The notes under the pieces: generated by a model
Told to the model about the DNA's origin: nothing
Databases searched by the model: none
What the model saw: only the letters and a program-made list of their open reading frames with translations
Program-made: the position numbers and the translations under genes
Shown: piece after piece, positions 46,341 to 57,353 of the stretch
How positions within the stretch are numbered: position 1 is the stretch's first letter
How the letters are laid out: each line of letters begins with the position of its first letter
From: Prillingera fragicola
Taxonomy: Eukaryota > Basidiomycota > Tremellomycetes > Trichosporonales > Trichosporonaceae
DNA length: 64,000 nt
NCBI GenBank assembly: GCA_002335605.1
Contig: BEDY01000002.1
Coordinates: forward strand, 1,984,001-2,048,000
Direction of reading: 5' to 3'

Positions 46341-49300
46341 ATGTCGCCAGCACCTGTTGACAGCAAGTGGACAAACCCCCTCGACAACATGTCAGCCGGG
46401 CCGTCCAAGTCTCAGCGGCCAACTTCGCCAACAAAGCGGTCGCCATACAAGTCTGAATCCACAAAACTGCCTCCTCCACGCACCCATCAGCTTCCACCGC
46501 CCCCACCCGGTGCGAAGGGAGTGCCTCGCTTCCGGACACCAGAGCCAGAGCCATCTCGTCCGGCGCATGAGATCCGTCATGGAGAGCGAAGCGCTCACTC
46601 CCCTCGACGCGATCGTGTCGCTCCACTAAGCGAGCGTGTGGACGACCGATCCAGCACCCAGTCCCGCAATGTGGCCGGCGAAGGCTCTGCCGGAAAGTCT
46701 CTGCTGGAGCGCATAGGTCGCCCAGGGTTGAGCATAAAGGGAGCCGACAAGAGACCAGACGACAGGCAAGACGAGCGCAGCATAAGTATAAAAGGCGCTG
46801 GATCACGCCAGGACAAGCCTCGAGATGACCGACCTGAGGAGCGCCGCGACGCTGGCGCGAGGGGGGCAGACCATGAGCGTCGCGACCCACCTCCAATTAC
46901 CAGGCAACCAGAGCGCCGGGACGAGCGGCCAAACGAGAGACCAAGAGAAGACCGCCGAGAGGCCGACCGTCGCCGTGATGATCGCGAACGCAGTCCTCGT
47001 CGAGACGACCGCTACAACGGTACTAGCTATCGTGACGCCGCGCGTGGTTACGGAGACAGATATCGAGACGACAGGCGAGCCGAGCGCCGTGATGACAGAC
47101 GTGATGATCGTCGCCCTGACAGCTGGCGACCAGGAGGTTATGACGACCGCTACGGCAGCGGCAGTGATTGGCGCCAGGACGATAGGTGGAGGGACGACAG
47201 GCGTGGCGACGACCGTGGACGCCCGAGGTACGACGATCGGGGCTATCGCGATGACCGCCGAGAGCCCAAGCGCTCTCCTCACCGACCTGTCCGGCCTCCG
47301 ACCCCGCCAATGCTGGAGGACGGCGAGATTGAGGAAGAAGGAGAGATTGCTCCTGCACCTCCTGCGGCAAGCCCTCCGCCACCCCCTCCCCCAGACAATG
47401 CACCTCCCCCACCGCCAGACAATGCCCCACCTCCACCTCCCGCCAACGCTCCTCCGCCAACATCTCCAGCCCCGGATGCGAAAACATCGCCAAAGAGGCC
47501 CAAGGGCGGCTATGTGCCGCGGATTCGTGGAGAAGGAGGAGGTGGTGACAGTGGGGCGCATGCTCCTAACCGCAATCTCATCGACCCTGTGACACGCGTT
47601 TCGACCCCAGTTGGCGGCCGCGAGCACCACTCGAGTGGACCAAAGCTGTTCCGCTTTCCGACCGCTGCCGAGGAGCTGGAAAAGCTTGGTCGCCAGTTTG
47701 CTGGAACAACCACACTCGCCGCCTACGACGTCGGCACCAAGCTCGGCGAAGGCACGTTTGGTGTTGTGACCAAGGCTGTTGAGCTTGCCACCAAGCGTCA
47801 GGTTGCGCTCAAAAAGCTCATTACCCACAATCCCCGCGACGGTGTGTCGGTGACGACGGTGCGCGAAATCAAGATTTTAAAGGAGCTGCGCCACAACAAT
47901 GTTGTGCCTATCTTGGATATGGTGGTTGAGAGGAGTAAGTACCTGGAAGCCGCAGTCCGTGCTGACTGTCAGAAGTACCAAGCGATCGTAGTCACCGAGG
48001 CGAGGTGTTCATGGTCTTCCCCTATATGGACCACGATCTGTGCGGCTTGCTCCTCAACCGCGACTTTAAAATGTCGCATTCAGTTGCCAAGCTGTTGTTC
48101 AAGCAAATTCTCGAAGGTCTGGCGTACATGCACGGGGTGAGTCATATTTTACCACGTCTGTGCTGATGAAAGCAAAACATCATCCACCGCGACCTCAAGA
48201 CGGCCAACATTCTTGTCAACAAGGAGGGAGTCGTCATGATTGCCGACTTTGGTCTTGCACGCACACTCGGTACCGAGGCCATGCCGGCGCACTCGGAGCA
48301 CGAGTACACCAACATGGTCGTGACTCGCTGGTACCGTGCCCCCGAGCTCCTCCTCGGCGAGACCAAGTATGGCCCTGCCATCGACTTGTGGTCCATGGGC
48401 TGCATCATTGGAGAAATGTACCATCGCGAGCCCATCTTTTCTGGTGACAGCGACCGCGACCAGTTGCACAAGATCTTCTCGCGCGTCGGCCCTCCCAACC
48501 AGCTCTCGTGGCCCGACTGGAAAAAGCTCAAGGGTTTCCCAGAGATGACAGACCATCCATGGGACCAGACCCACCGCGAGACCACGATGCTTCAGCTTGC
48601 GAGCAAGTGGCAGATGGACCGTTGCGGCGCCGACCTCATGGTCCAGCTGCTCCGTCTCGATCCCAAGAAGCGCCCCACGGCCGCCGCCGCGCTCGACCAC
48701 CCTTGGTTCTGGACCAGTCCGCTACCGGCAAAGCTTGGCCAGATGCCAGCCTGCGAGTCCTCGCACGAGATGACTACTCGCGACCGTGCGCCGCCGCAAG
48801 CACCACCTCCCCAGTACCACCGCCAGCCATCGCGCCCTCCAGGCATGGCTCCTGGTGTTGCCCCAGCATGGAGCGGCCAGCCACGCCAGCCGTTCCCCGG
48901 ACGGCCGCAAGGCGGACCCGGCGGCCCACATGGCGGCATGCCCGGTGGTATGCTCGGTGGTATGCCCGGTGGTATGCATGGAGGCATGCAGGGAGGCCCA
49001 GGAGGGATGCGTGGTAACGGACCGCAGCGCCCGTACAGCCAGGCTCACCAGCGCCCACCCATGGGCAACGGACCTGGCTATCCACCACCTGGACCCGGAG
49101 GGTTGAACATGGGCCGGCCAAGTGCCAACCCTCCCTTCCCTCTTGCTGGCAACCGAGGCGGCGGCGGCCGCGGCCCAGGTGGTGGTGGCGGTCCTCCCCC
49201 CATGGGTCCAGGGGGTGGGTTCAAGCTCGCTGGTGGCAGTCACACCAGTCAGCTTCCCAGCTTTGGCTCGTCTGGCAGAGGTCTCCCACCACGTCCCGGT

Positions 49301-49396
49301 GGACCACCAGGTGTCAAGCGCCCTCCTCCTCCGGGTGACTGGGACGGACAGAAGCGCCCACGAAACGACTCGCGCAACGACTCTCTGCCATACTAG
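46341..49396 (+). CDS. BUR1: Bur1/CDK9-type cyclin-dependent kinase
   Basis: Nuclear CDK of the transcription-elongation class (Bur1/Sgv1, CDK9, or possibly Ctk1/CDK12), which phosphorylates RNA polymerase II and Spt5. Exons 46341-47934, 47973-48136 and 48173-49396 give 993 residues. The N-terminal 460 residues are low complexity: a long Arg/Asp-rich stretch (DRYRDDRRAERRDDRRDDRR) and proline runs. The kinase domain spans about 460-770: GEGTFG (468-473), VALKK, HRDLKTAN, ADFGLAR, the T-loop VVTRWYRAPELLLGE and YGPAIDLWSMGCI. The cyclin-binding helix reads GVSVTTVREIKIL where CDK9/Bur1 proteins have PITALRE. The insert MPAHSEHEYTN between DFG and the T-loop is Bur1-like. The C-terminal tail contains Gly-Met repeats (48933-49007) and ends RPRNDSRNDSLPY. 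Arg/Ser-type N-termini are also seen in CDK12, so the subfamily is not certain. Confidence 0.88.
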
Positions 49397-50997
49397 AGAT
49401 ACGGCAGAGAGATCTGTGAAGCCAGTCGCGGCAGAGTCGGTATGAATAGGGCGTTGGTCGTTGATGGTGCCACATTTTGACCAGCCACGAGTCCACCGAG
49501 AGAGGCTAGGCGCCGAGTGGAGCTGGTTAGAGGCTCGTTTCCTGGTGCCCATTAGACTAGAATCCATGCTCGCAAGAGCAAGATCTCCAGCATTGCCCGC
49601 ATCTAGTAGTTGAAGGAGATAGGCGTCATCGATGAAGAAGTGCATAGAGAGAAGAGGCACCGGCCAGTTGATGGCTAGCTGTGTGAAGACCACGAGATCA
49701 AGTGCCTGCCGAGGTGCCCAGCCCATCAGAGATTTGACGGGTTGCACGCTTTGACCACACGCTCAGACCTGATCAGACAGGATCTGCCAACCACACACTG
49801 TTGATCTGCAGATCGATGTGAGCGCTGGCTTCGATTCTGACACGGCCATGTCCGCCGCCCGCGCTCCCGATTGACCAGCAAGCGCCTACTCGCTCGCTCA
49901 ACCAGGCTGGCGGCGGTAAAGAGGGTGGTCGTTTGGCGAAATGCAAATGGTGGGTGGCAGGGGAGGCTTTTGAACGGATCAGGAACCAGGGACTGCATGG
50001 TTGTACTGAATGGCAAGTTTTCCTTGGACGGCATGCCTTTACTTCCTCCCCTGATCGCCTGTCCCTGGGTGTACCTCCTGTCCCTTCTTGCCCTCGTCCT
50101 CCATCTCCTGCATGCCTGCACTGCGGCTGTTTGGTTCCGATGCCGTTTGCGCTGAACAACAACGGGCATGGGTAGCTGGCAGCATGGCAGCAGCACCAGC
50201 AGCAGCAACGGGTGGGTCCGGCTCGGCAGTGCCGTTGGCCGTAGGCACAGAGGACCCGGATTCTAATCAGAGTGACTGCCAGGCCCCCAACGACAACATG
50301 GCTGTATTCGGCTTAGTTGCGGTTGCTACGTTGCCCATAATCTCTCATTCACCCTCTCACTCTCACTCCTCGTTCTCGACAAACCAAGCTTTGGATCTTC
50401 CTGCCTCTTCTACTGCCACATCATGGCTAATCGTGAGTACTAGTGGTTCACCCTACGCGCCAGTCGTCTTTGGCGTGACTTTGCTTGGGCAGGTTTGAGG
50501 GGGCTTGAAGAAATCTCAGGGATGGAACAAGCAATTAGGGGTGCATTTAGGCGATAATTAGGGCCACCAAGTGCGCAAAATGTGTGCACTCGTTTGACAA
50601 CGATGCCTGCAACGCCGTCCCCGTACTTTTGGCGGACTGCGTGGCCTGCGATCCTGCACTCGCTGCGCATCCTGGGTGCGCCACCAAGCCGTGCAACTTT
50701 GTATCGCAAGAGCCCTCTTTCTCTGCCTGCAGAACTTTGAGTTCCCTGCTACTCGCCCCTTTGACTCTTTGTGTGTGGCGCAAACCTTGACCGCGACCTG
50801 TTGGGTTGCTTGCTTGCGTTGCAATCTACAATCTTTCCACACACACACGTCTACACAATCTTTGACTGGCATCTCCACCCACTTTCCTCCGCTTGCGCCA
50901 CTAGTGCCCATCCCCTCGGCCGTCCGCTTCTTGCCTCCCACTGTCCTTCCTCGTCGACCCCCTCTCCATCTTTGCTTCACCATCTACAGTCGCTGAT
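49397..50997 (+). promoter_or_regulatory. 1.6-kb spacer and 5' region of the membrane-protein gene
   Basis: No independent gene supported. A pyrimidine-rich tract near 50340-50420 runs into ATGGCTAATC followed by GTGAGT (50423-50438), which looks like a 10-nt first coding exon that could splice in frame to the next gene. Confidence 0.4.
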
Positions 50998-52424
50998 ATG
51001 TCGTCTCCTCCTCCCGCTTCTTCCTCCGACGTTGTTCCATCAACTTCAGCCGTCGAACCTCCCGTGTCGGTCTCCGGGCCGGACGTCTCCACCCCTGGTC
51101 CCAGCGCGACCAGCGTTGTGCCTCCCCCGGTCACAAGCTCAGTGCCACCTACGTCCGCTCCCCCTGTTGTTACCGACGACCCCTCTACGACGCCAGTGCC
51201 ACCGGTCGACACATCCTCTCCGGGCTCGGTCGTGGACCCGACATCGGCCCCGCCTACGCTGGAGCCCTCGCCTACTGTTCCCCCAGTCACGCCGTCCGCT
51301 GGACCCGCGTCCTCGGACAATGTTCAGGTCAGCCCGTCCGCTCCTGTCAACCCCTCATCGTCAGCCAGCGTCAGCGCGAGCAGCCAAACTTCTGCTACCT
51401 CGCAGAGCAGGTCGACTTCGTACGTCTACGAGACCGTGACCGACGCCTCGGGTGCCACCTCTACCCTCGTCAGTGCCGTTGCCGAGAAGGGCCACAAGAG
51501 CAACACCGGCGCCATTGTCGGTGGTGTTGTCGGTGGTGTTCTTGGCGCAGCGCTCGTTGCCGCTCTTCTGTGGTTCCTCTGCGTCAAGCGCAAGCGCAGC
51601 AAGGACGCTGCCTTTGACGACAAGATGTTCGACCCCCACCACTCGACTCGCCACTCGCAGGCCGACCCTCTTGACATGCACTCGCCTGCCACTGTTGCCG
51701 CCACTACCGACAAGATCGAACCTTACGTGTACGACAACAACGTTGCCGGCGCCGGTACCTACGAGCACGGCACTTTCGAGCAGCCCCAGCACGGCTACGA
51801 CAACTACGAGCAGCACGCCTACGAGAACACCAACTACGAGGCTGGCCAGCAGCACTACGAGAACGGCGCCCAGTACGACCCCTACGGCCACGCTCCCATG
51901 GCCATGCCCGACCACCGTGACTACATGGGCCAGGGCTACGGCGCCTACTCGAGCGAGAACCCGTACCAGGCCGCTGGTGTCGCTGGTGCTGGTGTCGCCG
52001 CCGCTGCCGGTGCCAGCGCTTACGCCGCCCACGGCCAGCACGACTACTCTGACGACCCTTACGCCGCTGCCGGTGGCCAGACTCCCATGACCGCCGCTGC
52101 CGCTGCCAAGCACCGTGAGGCCCAGGCCGACCGTTCCCGCAGCCCCCAGGAGGGCAACTCGAGCTCTGTCCTGGGCTCGCGCCCCCCCTCGGGATTCAGC
52201 ACATATGAGGACGCCCAGTCGAACCAGACCCACGGCATGGATGGCGCCGACGGTGTCCAGCGCAACCATACCGGCGACGGCAGTGTCTACCAGCACGCCG
52301 ACATGATGGCTGAGCCTGGAACAGAGGGTCTCGCCGAGATCCCCCCCAAGTAAGTGCCCACCACACAGAAGCCAGTATGAGTTCTAACATTTGCAGCTAC
52401 CACTCGATCCCCCGCCCGCAGTAG
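50998..52424 (+). CDS. Single-pass membrane protein with Ser/Thr/Pro-rich ectodomain
   Basis: Exons 50998-52349 and 52397-52424 give 459 residues. Residues 1-160 are almost entirely Ser, Thr, Pro and Val, as in heavily O-mannosylated cell-surface proteins. One membrane helix follows (GAIVGGVVGGVLGAALVAAL, about 172-197), then a KRKR stop-transfer signal. The cytosolic half is rich in Tyr, Asn, His and Gly (YEHGTFEQPQHGYDNYEQHA) with a Ser-rich end and a last exon of nine codons (YHSIPRPQ). This is the layout of fungal surface sensors such as Mid2 or Wsc, but no cysteine motif is present and there is no N-terminal signal peptide. An alternative start at 50423, spliced from 50432 to 50990, adds MANLAD in frame but still gives no signal peptide. 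Function unknown. Confidence 0.82.
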
Positions 52425-53237
52425 TGTCCATATGCTGTCAGGTAGCAGCCTCGGACATTTGGTTATAGATCGTAGTAGTTAATTTTGGCCTCATACATAT
52501 TGGGACCGCCTGTAACATTAGGGTACCACTTGGGCATGAAGGAGGTATCTTGAACCCGAGCTGCACTCAAGCGGAGTGTGTACTGGCACTCCGAGGTAAC
52601 AGACCGCAAGCAATCTGGGTGCTGTTGGAAACAAACAACGCCACAGAAGCAACGACCTCTTGAGTCTCCTGACGCCCTAGAATGTGAGAAATCATCCAGG
52701 CCAACGTGGCGTCGGCAGTGGCGCTCAACGTCGTGGCGGTCCTGGTTGGCAGTTTGGAGTTGAGCAGTGCGGCGTAGCTGCGACCTGGCTGCCAGGCAGT
52801 TTGCGTGCAGGTTGCAGCTTGCGTTGCCACTGGTGAAGTGACGTGACGAGGTTCGCGACGCTTCGCCTCAGTGCGCGTCGCTGGAACGCACGTACGCCAA
52901 GGTGCATTGGTGCAGACCTACCCCCCCATCGCGAACAACGACATCTTCGGCCTCGCAACAAGCTTGCAATAAGAGACGCGCCAGTCATGCACGTGGTGGG
53001 TACCGCAGCAAGCTGCAACGTACCAGACAACCAACCGTAACACTCATGTTTGGGGACCGTGACATGCTGAGAACAACTTGGCTGGCATAGTGCGCCGCTA
53101 GGCACCCGCACCGGGGTCTGTACACCCAGTCATCTCCGTCGCGCAGCAACCGGCCAGAGTGATAAGGGCAGGCCTTGCAGTTCATGTGCGTGCACTATGC
53201 ATTGTGGGATGCTTCTTAAAGTCTACCACGTCTATAC
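52425..53237. other. Convergent spacer
   Basis: About 800 bp between two 3' ends on opposite strands. Frames on the minus strand (for example 52725-53111) have no domain. Nothing supported. Confidence 0.4.
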
Positions 53238-54965
53238 TCAAGGCTCGGCCGGAGGCGCCGGCTCACCCACCGACTCTGCACCGACAGTGCTGCCCTCCTT
53301 GCTGCTGCCTGTGGCGGCGGCTTTCCCAGCCCCAGAGACACTGGCCGCACTCTCCGCTGCGGCATCCTGCACGGTCTTGGCCCTCTTACGCGCCAAAAGC
53401 TGTTCGCGTAGCTGACGCGTCTTGCGCTCGGCCAGGAGCTTGGTGCGGAGCTCGCGCGCGCGGCGATCGGCCGTACTTTCACCCATATTGTCCTGCTCCG
53501 CGTTTGAAGTGTAATTCGGCCCGGCCTCCTGCCCACCCGAGGTCGCCTCTACGGGTGAGCCGCCAGACTCGCCCTTGGCCCGTGCGAGGCGCTCGAGTAG
53601 GCTCTGGCGGCGCTCGTCACTGCCCCGGATCGATAGACCGGCAGATGCAGCAGCGCGGTTGAACGTCGTCAATGTCGGCCCCGGGGGTTCAGTCGCATGG
53701 GTAGCTGCACCCCGGATGGCAAGGCGCTCGTCGCGGTCGCGGGCACGTGCACGGGCACGCTGGTCTCGTCTCCGCACACGCTTGGCTACCCGGCTCTGCT
53801 CGGCCTCCATCCACGCCGCGTACTCGGGGTCGATCCATGTGTCGGCCTCATCCCAACGGCGATCGTTGCGCGATGGGCTGGGAACAAAGGTGTCGGGCCT
53901 GGTGGGGTCGCGTGAACGAGAACGGGAGCGGCGACGGGGTGACCTTGAGCGGTCAGAGTAGTCGGAGAACGGCGAGCGAGAACGTGAGGCGGAGGGGAGC
54001 GTGCTCGACCGAGAACCAGATCTGCCACGCTTGGCTTCTTCGCGTGGCGCGTCCTGTAAAGGTTCGGACGGTTCGTCGTCATACTGAACCACTTCGTCAT
54101 AGGCAGTGAGATCGGCATAGGGGGATCTCAAGAACGAGTAGAGCTCATGCGCAAGATGATCCGCCGCGTGCAGGTATGTGCCATCCACCAGCGGCGCCAG
54201 CATTTGGACGAGTGGCTCCGACCTCGCGTCGACAGCCTTCAGGAGGCCAACAATGTAGTCTGCCAGTTCCTCGACGTCGGTTGGGGGTGCCCACACTCGA
54301 AGCTCACGAGCAAGAAAGCTTCGCGCACGTGCAGCACTCGCCCCATCAGTTATCATGTCTCTTGGTGAAGGGTTCGCGCGAAAGCCAGTGTATCCGTTGC
54401 TGGGGATATGCTTGGCATACAAGCCCCGAGAGTAGACGTCTCGCCGGTGGGCAACTGCGGCCTCGAGCGCAGTGGCTGCGGCGACGTGGGCACGATACCC
54501 CTCTTTGCTGGTGGCCGACGGTGGTGCTGGAGCAATCGAGCGGCGCGCGAAGCCGAGCTCTGGAAGGGGAGGAAGGAAGAACTGCTGATCAGCCACCATT
54601 ACTAGTACGGGCTCACCTTTGTTGGCGTCGACGCGTCGAGGTCGTGGACGAGACAATCTGCCATCTCCGCGTTGCAGAGTGGACAGCTGCGAGACTGGTT
54701 TGCCCAGACGCCAATGCAAGTAAACTGTAGAGTCAGCATATAGTGGCAAGAGGCGCTGGAGGAAGAAACGCATAGCTGCTCGGCAGCACACACAACTACT
54801 CACACAGAACTCGTGGCCGCATGGTCCAGCTGCAGTGCGGTCGACAAGGGGCATCAGGCAAATACTGCACCTCTCCTTGTCCCCATCCTCGTCCGGCGTG
54901 ACGGTGGCCACTGCTGGTGGGCGAGGGGATGACGGCCCAGCGACGGCATTCTCCTCGGTGGGCAT
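53238..54965 (-). CDS. RING-finger, Arg/Ser-rich protein, TOPORS-like layout
   Basis: Probable E3 ubiquitin ligase. Exons (minus) are 54965-54804, 54724-54617 and 54584-53238, giving 538 residues. A C3HC4 RING lies at about residues 33-72: CSICLMPLVDRTAAGPCGHEFC, read across intron 1, then FTCIGVWANQSRSCPLC. After this come a globular region (YSRGLYAKHIPSNGYTGFRA, then LRVWAPPTDVEELADYIVGLL) of the kind found after the RING in fungal TOPORS-like proteins, an RS/RD-rich segment (SRSRSPFSDYSDRSRSPRRR), and a C-terminal basic coiled coil (RARELRTKLLAERKTRQLRE). The layout suggests a nuclear role. Intron 2 ends in tandem CAGCAG acceptors, so one glutamine may be optional. Confidence 0.85.
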   Translation of the reverse strand: MPTEENAVAGPSSPRPPAVATVTPDEDGDKERCSICLMPLVDRTAAGPCGHEFCVSSCVCCRAAMRFFLQRLLPLYADSTVYLHWRLGKPVSQLSTLQRGDGRLSRPRPRRVDANKGEPVLVMVADQQFFLPPLPELGFARRSIAPAPPSATSKEGYRAHVAAATALEAAVAHRRDVYSRGLYAKHIPSNGYTGFRANPSPRDMITDGASAARARSFLARELRVWAPPTDVEELADYIVGLLKAVDARSEPLVQMLAPLVDGTYLHAADHLAHELYSFLRSPYADLTAYDEVVQYDDEPSEPLQDAPREEAKRGRSGSRSSTLPSASRSRSPFSDYSDRSRSPRRRSRSRSRDPTRPDTFVPSPSRNDRRWDEADTWIDPEYAAWMEAEQSRVAKRVRRRDQRARARARDRDERLAIRGAATHATEPPGPTLTTFNRAAASAGLSIRGSDERRQSLLERLARAKGESGGSPVEATSGGQEAGPNYTSNAEQDNMGESTADRRARELRTKLLAERKTRQLREQLLARKRAKTVQDAAAESAASVSGAGKAAATGSSKEGSTVGAESVGEPAPPAEP

Positions 54966-55385
54966 TGCTCCCTGTGCTCTCCGAAGCGAGCGAGCACTTT
55001 GGTAGGAGTCTAGTGCTGGGATACCTTAGAGCCAGTCGAGTCTGGTACACGCTGAATGTGCAGTGCGCCGGTAAATGAGTGAAACGAGATAATGAAATGG
55101 TGTTGATCATGCAACGGCGGTGGTGGGGTCGGTGAATTGTCTGGTGATCTGACGCACAGGGTGCGGCAGTTGACGGAATCTGCGGAACCTATACCCGCCA
55201 GCCCCCTCAGCTGTCTTGTCCGTCTCACACTGTGCCAACAGCCTCAACAGCAGCCAGTGCAGCCATTCTGTGTCAATGCGATGCAAATATCTATGATGCC
55301 TATGAAATGCACGAGCGTTCCCACCCGACATGCCGAGAGGAAATCCGCCCAAATAGAGTGTTGCTCCAAGAGCGCGCTCTCCTCC
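54966..55385 (-). promoter_or_regulatory. Spacer upstream of the RING gene
   Basis: About 420 bp between the stop of the mitochondrial carrier gene and the ATG of the RING gene, both on the minus strand. No coding signal. Confidence 0.4.
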
Positions 55386-57353
55386 TTAAACGCCCAGCCG
55401 ACGCTTGGCATCCTCGTACACGATCCACGACACGCCAACGGCAGGGCCGACCTTCAATATACTCGGCAGGAGGCCCTTGTAAAGACCACGCCATCCCTCA
55501 TTGCGCAGTGTTGTCGTTAAAACGTCCTGGAAACCAGTGTACTGGTGGGGGTGCCCGCTAGAGCCCGAAGCCTGCAGACGGGTACGCAGCAGGTTGATGG
55601 GGTAAACAGTCGCAGCACCGATGGAGCCTGAAAGCGCACCAAACGACAGCACGGCGTAGACGGGTGGCTCATCCCTGCCGGTCGAGCGACAGTACGTCGT
55701 CTTGAGCGTCTCATACGTGCCCATGTCGATCGCACTGTAGGGGAACACACCAATGAGGCCGAGAGTGAGACCACGGTAGTATGAGTGGAGACCACCCTGG
55801 CGCCACATTGTCCTAGCGGTGCCGACCACAGCCTTCCAACCGCCACTGGGACCCAACTCGGACTGCACACGCGTCTTGAGGGTCTCGAGACCGTAGATGG
55901 CGAGCTGGGACGTGATACCTCCGATACCTCCAGCGATGAAACGAGAACTCGAGGATATGTCGGCCGGGTCGCTAACTCCGTCCAAGTACTTTGCAAGAAA
56001 GCGCTTGCTTTGCTCGTACGAGACAAACTTGATGGCAGACTCGGGCAGAATCTTGGTAATATTCAAGCCGTTGCCAACCCAGAATGCGCGCACACCGCCT
56101 CCCTCGGCGTAAATCTTGGCCACCGCGCCCCACAGGTTGTGAATGGCGCGGAACGGCGAAGCTTTTGTCGCAGGGTCCATTTGGGCCGTTGAAGTGATGA
56201 GGTAAACCTTGAGACGGTCGAATGGTGCGGTCACCGTTCGCGAGACACCTCCAGCAATACCACCCGCGGCGAGGAAGCGCCATGCCTCATGGCGGTTCTC
56301 CGGGATGACGTCCTCGTCCTCATCAATGTCCTCCATTTCGTCCAAGTCATCGACAGGCGGATCATAGTGCTCCGTGGGCTTCAAGAAGCCTTCCGCTGTG
56401 GAGTGTTCTGGTGATCCAGGTGATTTGGGGAACGAGGGATTAAGGTCGCCGTCCTTGTCGACACGAGCAGCTCCACGCCCGTCACTGAAGCGCTTGTGCA
56501 CCTGGTAGAACTTGTAGATCTCTCCGGGCGTCGCATTTCGTGGGAGCATCATGAGGAAGTCGCGGAACTCGGTAAAGGTGACGTTCCTGCCATTGGGCTC
56601 ACCAGACAGAATACGAGTCAGATCGCGCACTGTTGACTGCGAGAGCTCAAGACCTGACCGGTTCAAAGCAGCTGCTAGCTCCTGGTCATCCAAAACACCG
56701 TCGTGGTTCTTGTCCATCTCCTGGAACATGTCCCACAGTCGGTGCTCTTGATCCCACAGGTATTTCCTTGCTTGATCAGCACAGTTTCCTTCAACGCTTG
56801 AGCGTCACCAGGTGACTCACCGGAAGGCCTTCCACGAAATTCCCTTCTCGCGCACGCCAACTGCCTCTCCGGGCTCGAGGTTGTCGGCACCGCCCCACAG
56901 CAAGGCATCCGGACGTTCTTCGCTGCAACGCCGCACAAGCTCCTCTTGGTAGAGAGTGCGCAAGCGCGCAGCACGCTCTGGGCTCAAGGTGGACAGAGTG
57001 CCTTGGCCAGGCAGTCGCATGCGCTGGGCAGCGGTTTCTTGGTCGCCATCAATCGAAGGCAATCGAGGAAGAGCCGACCACATTGCACGAAGCTTGGCTG
57101 CGCGAACAGCGGGGCCTTCCGATGCGCGGAACTCTGCGAGCGAGTCGCAGTGGAAAGGCTGCTGGAGGTCCGCCGCTGGAGGCTCGCGCAGCGACGTGCT
57201 GTCTGGAGGATCGACCATGAGAGAGTAGTGGGTCTCCTTGTCATGGCTAGAGGTTGGAGGAGGAGGAGCAGGAGGAGGCGAAGGTGGTGGTGGTGGTGGT
57301 GGTGAGGTGGGCTTTGAGGGCCCTGCCTCGGCAGACGACGCGTTCGCGTTCAT
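55386..57353 (-). CDS. SAL1: Ca2+-regulated mitochondrial carrier (SCaMC/Sal1 type)
   Basis: Inner-membrane ATP-Mg/phosphate carrier activated by Ca2+ on its N-terminal domain. Exons 57353-56821 and 56766-55386 (minus) give 637 residues. The N-terminus has a poly-Pro run (about residues 17-34) not typical of the family. A clear EF-hand loop DKNHDGVLDDQE lies at about 197-208, and a further segment (SGEPNGRNVTFTEFRDFL) resembles a second hand. An acidic linker (DLDEMEDIDEDEDVIPENR) precedes three carrier repeats at about 325-637. Signatures are PFDRLK in repeat 1, GLETLKTR in repeat 2 (the usual proline is glycine) and YPINLLRTRLQ in repeat 3. GGIAGGVSRTVTAP and VGPAVGVSWIVYED are typical of SCaMCs. 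Confidence 0.92.

Noticed and set aside
46803..47828. 341-codon minus-strand frame
   Set aside because: Antisense to the Arg/Asp-rich part of the kinase gene; the repetitive codons keep it open.
48722..49747. 341-codon minus-strand frame
   Set aside because: Antisense to the Gly-Met-rich kinase tail, repetitive composition.
51361..52296. 311-codon minus-strand frame
   Set aside because: Antisense to the membrane-protein gene; Val/Gly-rich by codon bias.
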